This document shows positions 26,515 to 37,445 of a DNA stretch of 64,000 bases, piece after piece. The notes under the pieces were generated by a model. The model was given only the letters and a program-made list of their open reading frames with translations, had not been told where the DNA came from and did no database searches. Position numbers and translations under genes: made by a program. Source of the DNA: Clostridium jeddahitimonense (GTDB lineage Bacteria > Bacillota > Clostridia > Clostridiales > Clostridiaceae); assembly GCA_000753455.2 (NCBI GenBank), contig LM994670.1:270464-334463 (forward strand), read 5' to 3'. Position 1 is the first letter of the stretch, and every line of letters begins with the position of its first letter.

Positions 26515-27176
26515 TCTCATTTAATCTTGGCGGTCTAGTAATAGATATAAAGCCAGAGGCAGTAATACAACTAGTAATAATACTCTTTGTGGGGATTTTA
26601 GCATGGTATGCTACAAAAGATTTAAAAAGTAAACCGCAAGGTAAGAAACAAGTAATTGTTGAATACTTGTATAACCTAATTAATAATGTTGTGGATAGCA
26701 ACATGGGGAAGGAATATAGAGATGTAGTGCCATTTATAGGGACATTGGCTATATTCATTTTAATAATGAACCTCACAGGATTAGTTGGTATAGCAGCGCC
26801 TACTAAAAATTTTAGTGTAACAATTGCTTTATCTCTAATAGTATTTGTATTTATACAGGCTTATACAATTAGAAAAAAAGGTATAAAGAGTTACTTTGGA
26901 GGATATGCAAAGCCTATGGCTGTTATGCTACCAATAAATATATTAGAAAGAGTTATGCTTCCAATATCATTAGCTCTAAGATTGTTTGGAAATATATTAG
27001 CTGCAACAGTTTTAGTTGAATTGGTATATCAAGGTTTATCATCATTAGCTTGGATTGCTGAGATTGGGTTACCAATACCACTTCATGCATATTTTGATAT
27101 ATTTGATGGAGCAATTCAAATGGTTATATTTGTAATGCTAACAATGATAAACACCAAAATAACTGTAGAACATTAA
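26493..27176 (+). CDS. atpB: ATP synthase Fo subunit a
   Basis: 227 residues, multi-pass. The conserved helix around the essential Arg is PISLALRLFGNILAATVLVEL, and the C-terminal helix is DIFDGAIQMVIFVMLTMIN. Forms the ion half-channels against the c-ring. Ribosome binding site AGGGGAGTG lies within atpI. First structural gene of the operon. Confidence 0.95.
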   Translation: MEPYKPIISFNLGGLVIDIKPEAVIQLVIILFVGILAWYATKDLKSKPQGKKQVIVEYLYNLINNVVDSNMGKEYRDVVPFIGTLAIFILIMNLTGLVGIAAPTKNFSVTIALSLIVFVFIQAYTIRKKGIKSYFGGYAKPMAVMLPINILERVMLPISLALRLFGNILAATVLVELVYQGLSSLAWIAEIGLPIPLHAYFDIFDGAIQMVIFVMLTMINTKITVEH

Positions 27177-27247
27177 AGAAAAAATTGATATTAAACTTTA
27201 CTGACATTATTAAGAAAAATAAATGCAAATTAAGGAGGAATTAAATT

Positions 27248-27481
27248 ATGGATCAAGAATCAGTAAGAGCATTAGCAGCTGCAATAGCAGTTTTAGTAGG
27301 AATAGGAGCTGCTATTGGAATAGGTAATGCAACAGCTAAAGCTGTCGAAGGAATCGCTAGACAACCAGAAGCAAGTGGTAAGATAACAACTGCTTTAATG
27401 ATAGGTGCTGGATTTGCTGAAGCTACAGCAATATATGGTTTATTAGTATCAATATTATTAATATTTGTAGGAATAAGCTAA
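27248..27481 (+). CDS. atpE: ATP synthase Fo subunit c
   Basis: 77 residues, two-helix hairpin with loop [12 protein letters not shown]. The ion-binding carboxylate is the Glu in [10 protein letters not shown]. The residues that mark sodium-type c subunits are absent: the helix-1 Gln aligned with Ilyobacter Gln32 is Ile (GIGNATAK), and the residue after the Glu is Ala rather than Ser or Thr. I therefore infer proton coupling. AAGGAGG precedes ATG. Confidence 0.96.
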   Translation: MDQESVRALAAAIAVLVGIGAAIGIGNATAKAVEGIARQPEASGKITTALMIGAGFAEATAIYGLLVSILLIFVGIS

Positions 27482-27525
27482 AAATTTAGTGTTTTAGATA
27501 ATTCTTAGAAAGGAGAAAGCTAATT

Positions 27526-28005
27526 ATGGAAATAAATATAGGGGTTATATTAGCTTCAATAGTAAATACAGCAATTTTATATATAATATTAAAACACTTT
27601 TTCTTTGATAAAGTTAAAGCTGTGATAAATGAAAGAGAAGAATATATAAATAAAACCTTTTTAGAAGCTGAGGAAGCTACAGAAAAGGCAAAAACAATAA
27701 GCATAGAAAGTGAAAAAAGAATAGAAGAACTAAAAAGACAAAGTAGAAAAATAACTGAAGATGAAAAGAAAAAGGCTGAAGATATTTATAGAGATATAGT
27801 TGATGAAGCAAAAAGAGATGCTGAAGTTATAAAGGAAAAAGCTAGAGTTGAGATAGAAAGAGAAAAGAAACGAAACGAATATGTTTTAAAAGAAAGATAT
27901 GTCAGCTTAGCAATGGAGTTATCAGAGCAATTAATAGAAAAGAATATAGACGAGGGTAAAAATAAAGATCTAATAGATGAATTTATCGCTAAAGTAGGAG
28001 ATTAA
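27526..28005 (+). CDS. atpF: ATP synthase Fo subunit b
   Basis: 159 residues: one N-terminal membrane helix (about 4-22), then a long charged coiled coil (EEATEKAKTISIESEKRIEE through VIKEKARVEIEREKKRNEYV), the peripheral stalk. AAAGGAG upstream. Two bases separate it from atpH. Confidence 0.95.
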   Translation: MEINIGVILASIVNTAILYIILKHFFFDKVKAVINEREEYINKTFLEAEEATEKAKTISIESEKRIEELKRQSRKITEDEKKKAEDIYRDIVDEAKRDAEVIKEKARVEIEREKKRNEYVLKERYVSLAMELSEQLIEKNIDEGKNKDLIDEFIAKVGD

Positions 28006-28007
28006 AT

Positions 28008-28547
28008 ATGTATGAATATTTAGATAAAAGATATGCGATAGCTCTTTATGAAGTTGCAGAAGAAAATGGGAAAGTTGATGAATATATTGAAAACTTAAAG
28101 ATTATATGTGACTTAATGGATAATGAGGAGAGTTTTTATGAATTTATCAAAAATCCTCAAGTAGGTACAAGAAATAAGAAAAGAGCATTTATTAATATTT
28201 TTAAAAATAAAATTGACGAAGATTTGTTATCCTTTTTGCTTATTTTAATTGAGAAAGAGAGAATTCTACATTTAAGAGAAAAAGTAAATGAAATGGAAAA
28301 GATAATTCTTGAAAAAAATAATACATTAAAAGGTTTTGTTAAGACTACAGTACCTTTAACAGATGAACAATATAATTTATTAATAAATGCCTTAGAAAAA
28401 AAGTATAGCAAAAAAATTGTGTTAGAGAGAATTATAGATCCGGATATACTAGGTTCCATATATGTAAAAATAGATGATGAGGTTATAGATGGAACAATCA
28501 AGTTTAAAATGGATAAATTAAGGGAACTAATGCTTGAATTAGAATAG
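28008..28547 (+). CDS. atpH: ATP synthase F1 subunit delta
   Basis: 179 residues. N-terminal helical bundle ([21 protein letters not shown]) and the family signature region in the C-terminal part ([35 protein letters not shown]). Links the peripheral stalk to F1. Packed between atpF and atpA. Confidence 0.94.
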   Translation: MYEYLDKRYAIALYEVAEENGKVDEYIENLKIICDLMDNEESFYEFIKNPQVGTRNKKRAFINIFKNKIDEDLLSFLLILIEKERILHLREKVNEMEKIILEKNNTLKGFVKTTVPLTDEQYNLLINALEKKYSKKIVLERIIDPDILGSIYVKIDDEVIDGTIKFKMDKLRELMLELE

Positions 28548-28557
28548 AGGTGTTAAT

Positions 28558-30072
28558 GTGCATATAAAGCCAGAAGAAATTACATCTATTATAAAAAAAG
28601 AAATAGTGAAATATGAAAAAAATATAAAGACAGAAGACACAGGAACTATAATCCAAGTTGGAGACAATATTGCGAGAGTTTATGGATTAGATGATTGTAT
28701 GGAAGGTGAATTACTTAAATTTCCCAATGGTGTTTATGGAATGGCATTAAACTTAGAGCATGATAATGTAGGGTGTGTTCTTTTAGGTTCCGAGGAAGGA
28801 ATAAAAGAAGGAGATATAGTAAAGAGAACTAATAAAATATCAGAAGTTCCAGTTGGTGAAGATATGTTAGGAAGAGTAGTAAATGCATTAGGTCAGCCAA
28901 TAGATGGACGAGGCCCTATATACTATGAAGAGTTTAAACCAATAGAAGCACCAGCTCCAACAATAATAGATAGAACATCTGTTAAGGAGCCGTTACAAAC
29001 TGGAATTAAAGCTATTGATGCTATGATTCCTATAGGTAAGGGTCAAAGGGAACTTATAATAGGAGATAGACAAACTGGGAAAACAGCAATAGCTATAGAT
29101 ACTATAATAAATCAAAAAGGTAAGGATGTTATATGTATATATGTAGCAATAGGACAAAAGCAATCTACTGTAGCCAATATAGTGAATACATTAGATAGAA
29201 TGGAAGCATTGGATTATTCTATAATTGTAGCATCCACGGCAGCAGAAGGAGCACCATTACAATATTTAGCTCCTTATGCAGGATGTACAATTGGAGAATA
29301 TTTCATGAATAAGGGTAAGGATGTTCTTATAGTTTATGATGATTTATCAAAGCATGCAGTTGCATATAGAACAATGTCATTATTACTTAGAAGACCACCA
29401 GGAAGAGAAGCTTATCCAGGAGATATATTTTATATTCATTCAAGATTATTAGAAAGAGCAGCAAAATTATCAAAAGAAAAAGGCGGTGGGTCTTTAACAG
29501 CACTTCCTATAGTAGAAACTTTAGCTGGAGATGTAACTGCATATATACCTACTAATGTTATTTCTATTACAGATGGACAAATATTCTTAGAAACTGACCT
29601 ATTTAACTCCGGACAAAGACCAGCTGTGAATCCTGGTATATCTGTATCAAGAGTTGGTGGAAATGCTCAGATAAAAGCTATGAAGCAGGTATCAGGAAGC
29701 TTAAGATTAGAGCTCGCTCAGTATAGAGAGTTAGCATCATTCGCACAATTTGGATCGGATTTAGATAATGATTCCAAGATAAGATTAGAAAAAGGAAAGA
29801 GAATATTAGAGGTTTTAAAACAAAAGCAGTATGAACCTATGAGAGTTGAGGAGCAAGTTTTGATTTTATATGCAATTAGTAATAACTTTTTAACTGACAT
29901 AAATTTAGGTTACATATCTGAATTTGAAAAAGAGTTAATGAAATTTGCAGATACTCATTATAGGGACATGTTAAAAAGTATAAAAACTGAAGGTAGCTTA
30001 ACAAAAGAAGTTAAATGTGATATGGAAGAATGTATTAGTGAATTTAAAAAAATATTTACAGAGAATGAATAA
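28558..30072 (+). CDS. atpA: ATP synthase F1 subunit alpha
   Basis: 504 residues, GTG start after AGAGGTG. P-loop GDRQTGKTA near 170; alpha/beta signature [14 protein letters not shown] near 355. Non-catalytic nucleotide-binding subunit. The sequence is full length. Confidence 0.97.
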   Translation: MHIKPEEITSIIKKEIVKYEKNIKTEDTGTIIQVGDNIARVYGLDDCMEGELLKFPNGVYGMALNLEHDNVGCVLLGSEEGIKEGDIVKRTNKISEVPVGEDMLGRVVNALGQPIDGRGPIYYEEFKPIEAPAPTIIDRTSVKEPLQTGIKAIDAMIPIGKGQRELIIGDRQTGKTAIAIDTIINQKGKDVICIYVAIGQKQSTVANIVNTLDRMEALDYSIIVASTAAEGAPLQYLAPYAGCTIGEYFMNKGKDVLIVYDDLSKHAVAYRTMSLLLRRPPGREAYPGDIFYIHSRLLERAAKLSKEKGGGSLTALPIVETLAGDVTAYIPTNVISITDGQIFLETDLFNSGQRPAVNPGISVSRVGGNAQIKAMKQVSGSLRLELAQYRELASFAQFGSDLDNDSKIRLEKGKRILEVLKQKQYEPMRVEEQVLILYAISNNFLTDINLGYISEFEKELMKFADTHYRDMLKSIKTEGSLTKEVKCDMEECISEFKKIFTENE

Positions 30073-30105
30073 AGCTACTTATATATTTATTAGGGAGGCA
30101 TTATT

Positions 30106-30951
30106 GTGGGAGCATCTGGACTTATTGAGATAAAAAGAAGAATAAAATCTATTCAAAGTACTAAGAAAATAACTAAAGCTATGGGCTTTGTTGCTACTTC
30201 TAAACTTAAAAAAGTAAGAAATAGACTCACTAATAATGATGAGTATGTAAAAATAATTGAAGAAATAGTACAAGAAACTGTTAATTCTTTACCTGATGAT
30301 TATGAATCTTTATATACAAGCAATAGGGAAGGCAAAAAGCTATATTTAGTTGTTTCATCAGATGTTGGTTTGTGTGGTGGATTTAATAATAATCTTATAT
30401 CATACTTTAATGATGTTATTGAAGATAGGGATAATAGCAAGATTATTCTTGTTGGGAGAAAAGGTAAAGCTTATTTTGATAAGTTTAAGTTAAAAGCAGA
30501 TAAATACATTGTTGATATGCAGAGTATTCCAACTAGTACTGAAGTTAATGAATTGAAATATATAATAGATGAACTCTACACAAGTGGAGAGGTAACAGAA
30601 GTTAATATTTTATTTACATTCTTTAAATCCCCAATAAAGCAAATACCTAAAATGGTTAAGTTATTACCTATAGAGAAAAAATATGATGGACAAGATAAAT
30701 ATATTATAGAACCTAATATAGATACTGTATTTAAAAATGCAATTAATTTATATATAGAAAGTAAATTGATGGAGTGCTTATTGCAATCTAGAGTAAGTGA
30801 AGAAAGTTCAAGAAAGATTGCTATGGATGGAGCAACTGATAATGCAACAGAGATGCTAAGAGTATTAGGCATTAAATTTAATAGGATAAGACAAAGCATT
30901 ATAACTCAGGAAATTTCTGAAATTGTTGGTGGAGCTGAAGCGCAGAAATAA
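30106..30951 (+). CDS. atpG: ATP synthase F1 subunit gamma
   Basis: 281 residues, GTG start after GGGAGG. N-terminal IKRRIKSIQSTKKITKAMGF and C-terminal ARMAMDGATDN-like RKIAMDGATDNATEMLR, IRQSIITQEISEIVGGAEA are the two rotor coiled-coil segments. Central stalk. Confidence 0.96.
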   Translation: MGASGLIEIKRRIKSIQSTKKITKAMGFVATSKLKKVRNRLTNNDEYVKIIEEIVQETVNSLPDDYESLYTSNREGKKLYLVVSSDVGLCGGFNNNLISYFNDVIEDRDNSKIILVGRKGKAYFDKFKLKADKYIVDMQSIPTSTEVNELKYIIDELYTSGEVTEVNILFTFFKSPIKQIPKMVKLLPIEKKYDGQDKYIIEPNIDTVFKNAINLYIESKLMECLLQSRVSEESSRKIAMDGATDNATEMLRVLGIKFNRIRQSIITQEISEIVGGAEAQK

Positions 30952-30954
30952 TAA

Positions 30955-32370
<1,416 letters not shown>

Positions 32371-32375
32371 TTTGA

Positions 32376-32780
32376 ATGGAAAGGTATAGTAAGTTAACTA
32401 TTATAACTAATGATAATAAAAAAGTTGAAGAGAATATACTTTCTATAGTAACTGAAAGTGAAGAGGGAAAGGTTGAGATTTTACCTAACCATACTAATTC
32501 TATAATAGGTACAATTCCCACTGTAACTAAATTCGTTTGTTGTGATGGAAAAGAAAAAAGTATATTTACTTCATTTGGAATTATATATATAGAAAATAAT
32601 TTAATAAAATTCTGTTGTGATTCAATAAATTGGCCAAAAGAAATTGATTTAGATAGAGCTAAATTATCAGAAGATAGGGCAAAAAAAAGATTAGCAGAAA
32701 AAAATAATCTAAATACAGTAAGAGCAAGAAACTCGCTTTTAAGAGCAAAAGCAAGAATTGAAGTTGCAAAGTATATATAG
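32376..32780 (+). CDS. atpC: ATP synthase F1 subunit epsilon
   Basis: 134 residues, starting 5 bases after atpD. N-terminal beta-sandwich (VTESEEGKVEILPNHTNSII, with the conserved G-x-x-x-xLPNH) and a C-terminal two-helix regulatory domain (DLDRAKLSEDRAKKRLAEKN). Regulates ATPase activity. Last gene of the atp operon. Confidence 0.94.
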   Translation: MERYSKLTIITNDNKKVEENILSIVTESEEGKVEILPNHTNSIIGTIPTVTKFVCCDGKEKSIFTSFGIIYIENNLIKFCCDSINWPKEIDLDRAKLSEDRAKKRLAEKNNLNTVRARNSLLRAKARIEVAKYI

Positions 32781-32781
32781 A

Positions 32782-32833
32782 AAAGAGATATTTTCAAATA
32801 TTTTTATATTTATTTGAAAATATCTCTTTTTTT
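32782..32833 (+). terminator. Intrinsic terminator of the atp operon
   Basis: Stem AGAGATATTTTCAAATA/TATTTGAAAATATCTCT around a short AT loop, then seven T residues. Confidence 0.85.
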
Positions 32834-32973
32834 ATTTTTATAATTTGTTTATTATTAAGGTTTTTTGTAGAAAGGGAACATTTTGGGGATGTAATTAATA
32901 TATTATTATATATCGAATAGTATAAAAACTTAATAAATGGACAATAATTTTAGAGGAAAGGCGGGATAATAAT

Positions 32974-33609
32974 ATGAAGAAGTTAGGATTAATATTTATT
33001 ATACTCTTTTCTCTATTAATTATTAATGGAGTAGAATATGAATGTTCTGAAAGTGAAAAATACTATAGATATATGGAAGATATTTTAATAGAAAACTATG
33101 ATTTTGTTCAAAATGGGGTAAAGCTTGAATACATTATTAATACAAGCATTAATGAAGAAAAAGATAGAATTATAGAACTTCTAAAAAAAGATTCAAAGAG
33201 TAATATTGATATAGTTAACAATAATATAGTTTGTTCAGATGATGCGTTAACTTATAATATAAGCTTAATAGATGGAGATAAAACAAAAGTTGAAATTATA
33301 ATAATAAATAATTCAGAAGGTTTTAAGAGTACAGACTTAAGACAAGCTGTGGAAGAAGTGAAAAGTAATAAATGTATAGATGAAAGAATTTACTATTTTT
33401 CAAAAGTTAAAATAAATGAAGAAAAAAATATATTACCATTTATATTAGATGGAATAAATGAAGATACTATAGAAGAAGCGGAAATAAGTAACGGAAAAGT
33501 GTTGAAGGCAGAATTTATTGATGGAAGTAAGATTAACCTAGGACAAATTAATTATGATACTGGAAAGTATATGATTATAGGAACACCAATAATTTTTGTA
33601 ACATACTAA
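32974..33609 (+). CDS. ywmB: YwmB family protein (TATA-box-binding-like fold)
   Basis: 211 residues. N-terminal signal segment (residues 3-19), so exported or membrane-bound; the remainder is a duplicated alpha/beta fold (KSNIDIVNNNIVCSDDALTY, YYFSKVKINEEKN). The call rests on size, signal and the conserved order ywmB-murA-spoIID found in Bacillus and Clostridium. Function unknown, probably sporulation or wall related. AGAGGAAAGG upstream. Confidence 0.75.
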   Translation: MKKLGLIFIILFSLLIINGVEYECSESEKYYRYMEDILIENYDFVQNGVKLEYIINTSINEEKDRIIELLKKDSKSNIDIVNNNIVCSDDALTYNISLIDGDKTKVEIIIINNSEGFKSTDLRQAVEEVKSNKCIDERIYYFSKVKINEEKNILPFILDGINEDTIEEAEISNGKVLKAEFIDGSKINLGQINYDTGKYMIIGTPIIFVTY

Positions 33610-33629
33610 CAATTAATATGGAGGGTAAT

Positions 33630-34892
33630 ATGGAAAAAATTATAGTTAAAGGCGGTAATAAACTTCAAGGGGAAGTTGATATAAGTATAGCGAAAAACTC
33701 AGTTTTACCTATAATTGTAGCAACTATCTTAAATCCTAGAAAAATAACAATAAAAAAAGTGCCTTTACTTGAAGATGTTCTAGTGTTAGTAAATTTATTG
33801 AGAGAGTTAGAATGTTCTGTTGAGTTTTCTGATATAACAGGAGATTTAATAATAGATACTTCGAATTTAAAGGAGATAGAGCCAAGTAATGATTTAATAA
33901 AACGTATGAGGGCATCATTTTTAATTGTTGGACCTATGCTTGCTAGATTTGGTAGATGTAAGATATCAATGCCTGGAGGTTGCAATATAGGAAGTAGACC
34001 TGTTGATCTTCATCTTAAAGGATTTAAAAAATTAGGTGTCGATATTGAAAGTGGTCATGGATATATTAATACAAAAACTGAAGGATTAAAGGGTGGAAGG
34101 GTATATTTAGACTTTCCTTCCGTCGGAGCTACAGAAAATTTAATGATGGCAGCGGTATGTGCTGAAGGAGTTACTATAATAGAAAATGCAGCTGAAGAAC
34201 CAGAGATATGGGATTTAGCACGATTCCTTAATAGTATGGGTGCTAAAGTAGAAGGTGCAGGCTATGGAAGAATAACTATAACTGGAGTTAAAGAATTAAA
34301 AGAAACAGAATCATTTACACCTATATACGATAGAATTGAGGCTGGAACATTTATTGTAGCAGCAGCAATAACTAAGAGTAAGATAACTATAAATGGAGTA
34401 AATGAAGAGCATTTAATGCCTTGTATAGAAAAATTAACCGAAGTTGGAGTGAAATTTAAAATAGATGGCGAAAAAATGTTAGTAGATGGCACTGAAGATA
34501 GGTTCCCAGTAGATATTAAAACTTTACCATATCCAGGTTTCCCTACAGATATGCAACCGCAGATGATGGCATTGCTGTCACTTACTAATGGAGTAAGTAT
34601 TATAACAGAAACTGTATTTGAAAATAGATTTATGCATGTTGGTGAACTGGTTAGAATGGGAGCAAATATAAAGATAGATGGAAGAATAGCTATAGTTGAA
34701 GGTGTTAAGCAACTAACAGGATGTGAGGTCAAAGCAACAGATCTAAGAGCAGGCGCTGCTATGATTTTAGCAGGTTTAGTTGCAAATGGAGAGACTATAA
34801 TAAGCGAAATTCACCATATAGATAGAGGTTATACAAGAATTGAAGATAAATTTAATAGCTTAGGAGCTAATGTTCATAGAATTAAAATATAA
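33630..34892 (+). CDS. murA: UDP-N-acetylglucosamine 1-carboxyvinyltransferase (MurA)
   Basis: 420 residues from ATG 33630; ATG 33618 is in frame but lies within the ATGGAGGGT ribosome binding site. The catalytic Cys is Cys118 in PGGCNIGSRPVDLHLKG; it is the form inhibited by fosfomycin. Substrate loop and the C-terminal ATDLRAGAAMILAGL are intact. First committed step of peptidoglycan synthesis: transfers enolpyruvate from PEP to UDP-GlcNAc. Confidence 0.95.
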   Translation: MEKIIVKGGNKLQGEVDISIAKNSVLPIIVATILNPRKITIKKVPLLEDVLVLVNLLRELECSVEFSDITGDLIIDTSNLKEIEPSNDLIKRMRASFLIVGPMLARFGRCKISMPGGCNIGSRPVDLHLKGFKKLGVDIESGHGYINTKTEGLKGGRVYLDFPSVGATENLMMAAVCAEGVTIIENAAEEPEIWDLARFLNSMGAKVEGAGYGRITITGVKELKETESFTPIYDRIEAGTFIVAAAITKSKITINGVNEEHLMPCIEKLTEVGVKFKIDGEKMLVDGTEDRFPVDIKTLPYPGFPTDMQPQMMALLSLTNGVSIITETVFENRFMHVGELVRMGANIKIDGRIAIVEGVKQLTGCEVKATDLRAGAAMILAGLVANGETIISEIHHIDRGYTRIEDKFNSLGANVHRIKI

Positions 34893-34908
34893 AATAGTTA
34901 TATTTAAA

Positions 34909-34946
34909 ATAAAGACATGCTGATTAGATATGTCTTTATTTTTTTA
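34909..34946 (+). terminator. Intrinsic terminator of murA
   Basis: Stem AAAGACAT/ATGTCTTT with a 10-base loop, then ATTTTTTTA. Confidence 0.75.
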
Positions 34947-34955
34947 TATGTTATA

Positions 34956-34984
34956 GAATTATTTTACAGATTAAAACATATATA
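34956..34984 (+). promoter_or_regulatory. Possible sigma-E promoter of spoIID
   Basis: GAATTAT (34956-34962), 14-base spacer, CATATATA (34977-34984), against the sigma-E consensus KMATATT-N14-CATACAhT. spoIID is sigma-E dependent in Bacillus. Confidence 0.45.
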
Positions 34985-35017
34985 TAGTTTATGGATAAAG
35001 ATAGTGGGAGGTTAGGG

Positions 35018-36088
35018 ATGAATAAAAGGTATAAGTTAGATTTAGATGAAGGAATTAAATTTATATTATTTACTACAATTTGTATAGTATTATTTATGAT
35101 AATTACGCCAAGTATGTTGATTAAATCAAAAGGAATCAAGGGGAATGAATTATCAGAAGTAGACATAGAAACAGAGCAAACTGAACCTACAGCATCAACA
35201 GTAGAGATTAAGGATATAACTTTAAGTGGTGATGAAACAGTAAGTGTATATATAACTTCACAAAATAAGATTGTTGATGTTCCATTAGAAGAATATATAT
35301 GTGGTGTAATTTCAAATGAGATGCCAGCATCCTTTGAGATGGAAGCTTTAAAAGCTCAAGCTGTAGCTGCCAGAACATATTTAGCTAGTAAAAAAATTAA
35401 GAACTGTGTAAAAGCTAATGGAGCAGATATATGTGATTCTACACATTGTCAAGTTTATACGTCTAAAGCTGTCAGACTTGAGTTATGGGATGAAAGTGTT
35501 AGAGATGAAAATTGGAATAAGATAAGTGAGGCTGTTGAATCAACCAAAGGTCAAGTATTAAGTTATCAAAATGAATTAGTTCTTTACCCTCAGTTTTTCT
35601 CAACTAGTTCAGGAAAAACTGAAAACTCAGTTGATTTATATTGGTCAGATATACCGTATTTAAGGTCAGTAGAGAGCTCTGGAGAAGAAATATCACCTAA
35701 ATTTGAGAGTGAAGTACCTATGACAATCAGTGAGTTTATTAATAAATTTGAAGAGAAGTATCCAAACTCGTCATTAAATGAGGATAATATTGAAAGTAGC
35801 ATAAACATTACATCTAAAAGTGAAGCAGGTGGGGTAAAAGAGATTCAAGTTGCGGGTGAAACAATTAGGGGTCAGGATTTTAGATTTTTATATGGATTAA
35901 ATTCAAGTAATTTTACTTATGAAATAAATGATGGAAATATAATATTTAAATGTAAAGGGTATGGGCATGGAGTTGGAATGAGTCAATGGGGTGCTAATGT
36001 AATGGGTAAAGAAGGAAAAAGATATGAAGAAATTCTTAAACATTACTATACTGGAGTTGAAATTACAAATTTAAAATTTGGAGAATAA
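35018..36088 (+). CDS. spoIID: Stage II sporulation protein D (SpoIID), peptidoglycan lytic transglycosylase
   Basis: 356 residues from ATG 35018; an in-frame ATG at 34991 precedes the ribosome binding site GGGAGG and would lie at the predicted sigma-E start site. One membrane anchor (about 17-38). The SpoIID domain has PLEEYICGVISNEMPASFEM with the catalytic Glu, LKAQAVAARTYL, CQVY, STSSGKTENS and the ending CKGYGHGVGMSQWGANVM. In engulfment it cuts glycan strands with SpoIIP and SpoIIM. Surface-exposed in the mother-cell membrane. Confidence 0.95.
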   Translation: MNKRYKLDLDEGIKFILFTTICIVLFMIITPSMLIKSKGIKGNELSEVDIETEQTEPTASTVEIKDITLSGDETVSVYITSQNKIVDVPLEEYICGVISNEMPASFEMEALKAQAVAARTYLASKKIKNCVKANGADICDSTHCQVYTSKAVRLELWDESVRDENWNKISEAVESTKGQVLSYQNELVLYPQFFSTSSGKTENSVDLYWSDIPYLRSVESSGEEISPKFESEVPMTISEFINKFEEKYPNSSLNEDNIESSINITSKSEAGGVKEIQVAGETIRGQDFRFLYGLNSSNFTYEINDGNIIFKCKGYGHGVGMSQWGANVMGKEGKRYEEILKHYYTGVEITNLKFGE

Positions 36089-36105
36089 ATAAATAGAGTA
36101 TTTTT

Positions 36106-36148
36106 AAAGACTTTTGTTGAAAAACAAGAGTCTTTTTGTTTTTTTTTG
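36106..36148 (+). terminator. Intrinsic terminator of spoIID
   Basis: Stem AAAGACTTTTGTT/AACAAGAGTCTTT, loop GAAA, with a long T-tract. Confidence 0.85.
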
Positions 36149-36229
36149 ATGAAATTTGTAGTACGGAAATTGAGTATAAATTGAATTAAATTTGTAGGGG
36201 GGGCAAGACTACAAAAAGGAGGTGTTGAT

Positions 36230-37012
36230 ATGAATTTAAACAACAAAGATAAGGTTAAAGACTTTTTTAGAAGGGAGGGCTTTTACTTTATTCTACTAAT
36301 TTGCTTATGTATAGTTGCAGTTGTAGCAGCCTTTACTATTAAGAAAAATAATGAGTTGAAGCAAAGTAATGATCATAATAATGAATTTACTCTAAATGTT
36401 GAGGATTCAACAAATGATTCTGCAGAAACTTCAAGAAATGAAATGCCAAATGCAGATAGAGTTGAAAATGATGACAATGTGGCAGAGGGATCAAATGAAT
36501 TAGATGAAGTTGCTAACAACGAAGAAGTAGATGACTATACAGAAGTAGCTGATAACACAGAAGATGTTCCTGTTTCTAATACAGTAACAGAAGTAGTTTT
36601 CCAATTACCTTTAGAAGGTATGATTTCTAGAGAGTATAAGGAAATGGTTAGGTTACAAAATAGTGAAAGTGGAACAGTAGATAGAACTAGAAGAGGTATT
36701 GATTTAAGTGCTTCTGTAGGAACAGCTGTTAATGCTGCAGCAGAAGGTAAGGTAATTGAGGTATCAAAGAGCACAGAAGATGGAAACTTTATAGTTATAG
36801 AACACACAAATGGATTAAAGACTAAGTATGCAAATTTAGATGGAGAAGTTTCAGTTGCTGTTGGAGATACAGTTTCAGCAGGCGATCAAATTGGAATCGT
36901 TGGAAATAGTTCAATGATATTTACTTCAGAAGTATGTGGAGATGTATTAAATCTACAAGTTGAAGATTCTGAAGGAAACCAAGTAAATCCATCAGATTAC
37001 TTTAGTTTCTAA
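36230..37012 (+). CDS. spoIIQ: SpoIIQ-like M23 (LytM) domain protein, zinc site lost
   Basis: 260 residues. One N-terminal membrane helix (about 20-40), an acidic low-complexity linker (45-120), then an M23/LytM domain (about 120-260, with EGKVIEVSKSTEDGNFIVIEH). In active M23 enzymes the ligands are HxxxD and HxH; here they read RRGID (near 154) and VLNLQ, so none of the three histidines is present and the domain should not bind zinc or cut peptidoglycan. SpoIIQ docks the forespore membrane to SpoIIIAH across the septum. Position between spoIID and spoIIID is the SpoIIQ locus. AAAAGGAGG upstream. Confidence 0.88.
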   Translation: MNLNNKDKVKDFFRREGFYFILLICLCIVAVVAAFTIKKNNELKQSNDHNNEFTLNVEDSTNDSAETSRNEMPNADRVENDDNVAEGSNELDEVANNEEVDDYTEVADNTEDVPVSNTVTEVVFQLPLEGMISREYKEMVRLQNSESGTVDRTRRGIDLSASVGTAVNAAAEGKVIEVSKSTEDGNFIVIEHTNGLKTKYANLDGEVSVAVGDTVSAGDQIGIVGNSSMIFTSEVCGDVLNLQVEDSEGNQVNPSDYFSF

Positions 37013-37020
37013 GAAAAATA

Positions 37021-37051
37021 AATCAGCCATTTGAATTTCAAATGGCTGATT
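37021..37051 (+). terminator. Hairpin after spoIIQ, probable terminator
   Basis: Perfect 15-pair stem AATCAGCCATTTGAA/TTCAAATGGCTGATT with a one-base centre. It lacks a clean T-tract (ACTAAT follows), so termination may be partial. Confidence 0.6.
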
Positions 37052-37102
37052 ACTAATAAGAATTATATTTTAATTAAATCTATTTTTTGAGGAGGTTACA
37101 TT

Positions 37103-37354
37103 TTGAAAGACTACATTGAAGAAAGAGTACTAGAAGTTGCTCAATATATTATTGATTCAAAAGCTACTATAAGAAAAACTGCTAAGGTATTTGGAGTAAG
37201 TAAAAGTACTATTCATAAGGATATGACAGAAAGATTGCCTAAAATTAATCCCAGTATTGCAGAGCAGACACAAAATATACTTGAATTAAATAAGGCAGAA
37301 AGACATATTAGAGGTGGAAAAGCTACTAAATTAAAATACAAAGCTATTGAATGA
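37103..37354 (+). CDS. spoIIID: Stage III sporulation transcription factor SpoIIID
   Basis: 83 residues, TTG start after GAGGAGG. The helix-turn-helix is at about 23-42 (ATIRKTAKVFGVSKSTIHKD), followed by the basic tail NKAERHIRGGKATKLKYK. SpoIIID is a mother-cell DNA-binding regulator that adjusts the sigma-E regulon and activates sigK. Directly upstream of the mreB-family gene, as in Bacillus (spoIIID-mbl). Confidence 0.96.
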   Translation: MKDYIEERVLEVAQYIIDSKATIRKTAKVFGVSKSTIHKDMTERLPKINPSIAEQTQNILELNKAERHIRGGKATKLKYKAIE

Positions 37355-37445
37355 TAATACCTTTACATATATAATATTTTTAAAGAATAATTTGTCTAAA
37401 AAAGAATTATCTTGAATTATTATATATCTAGTAGGAGTGAAGAAA

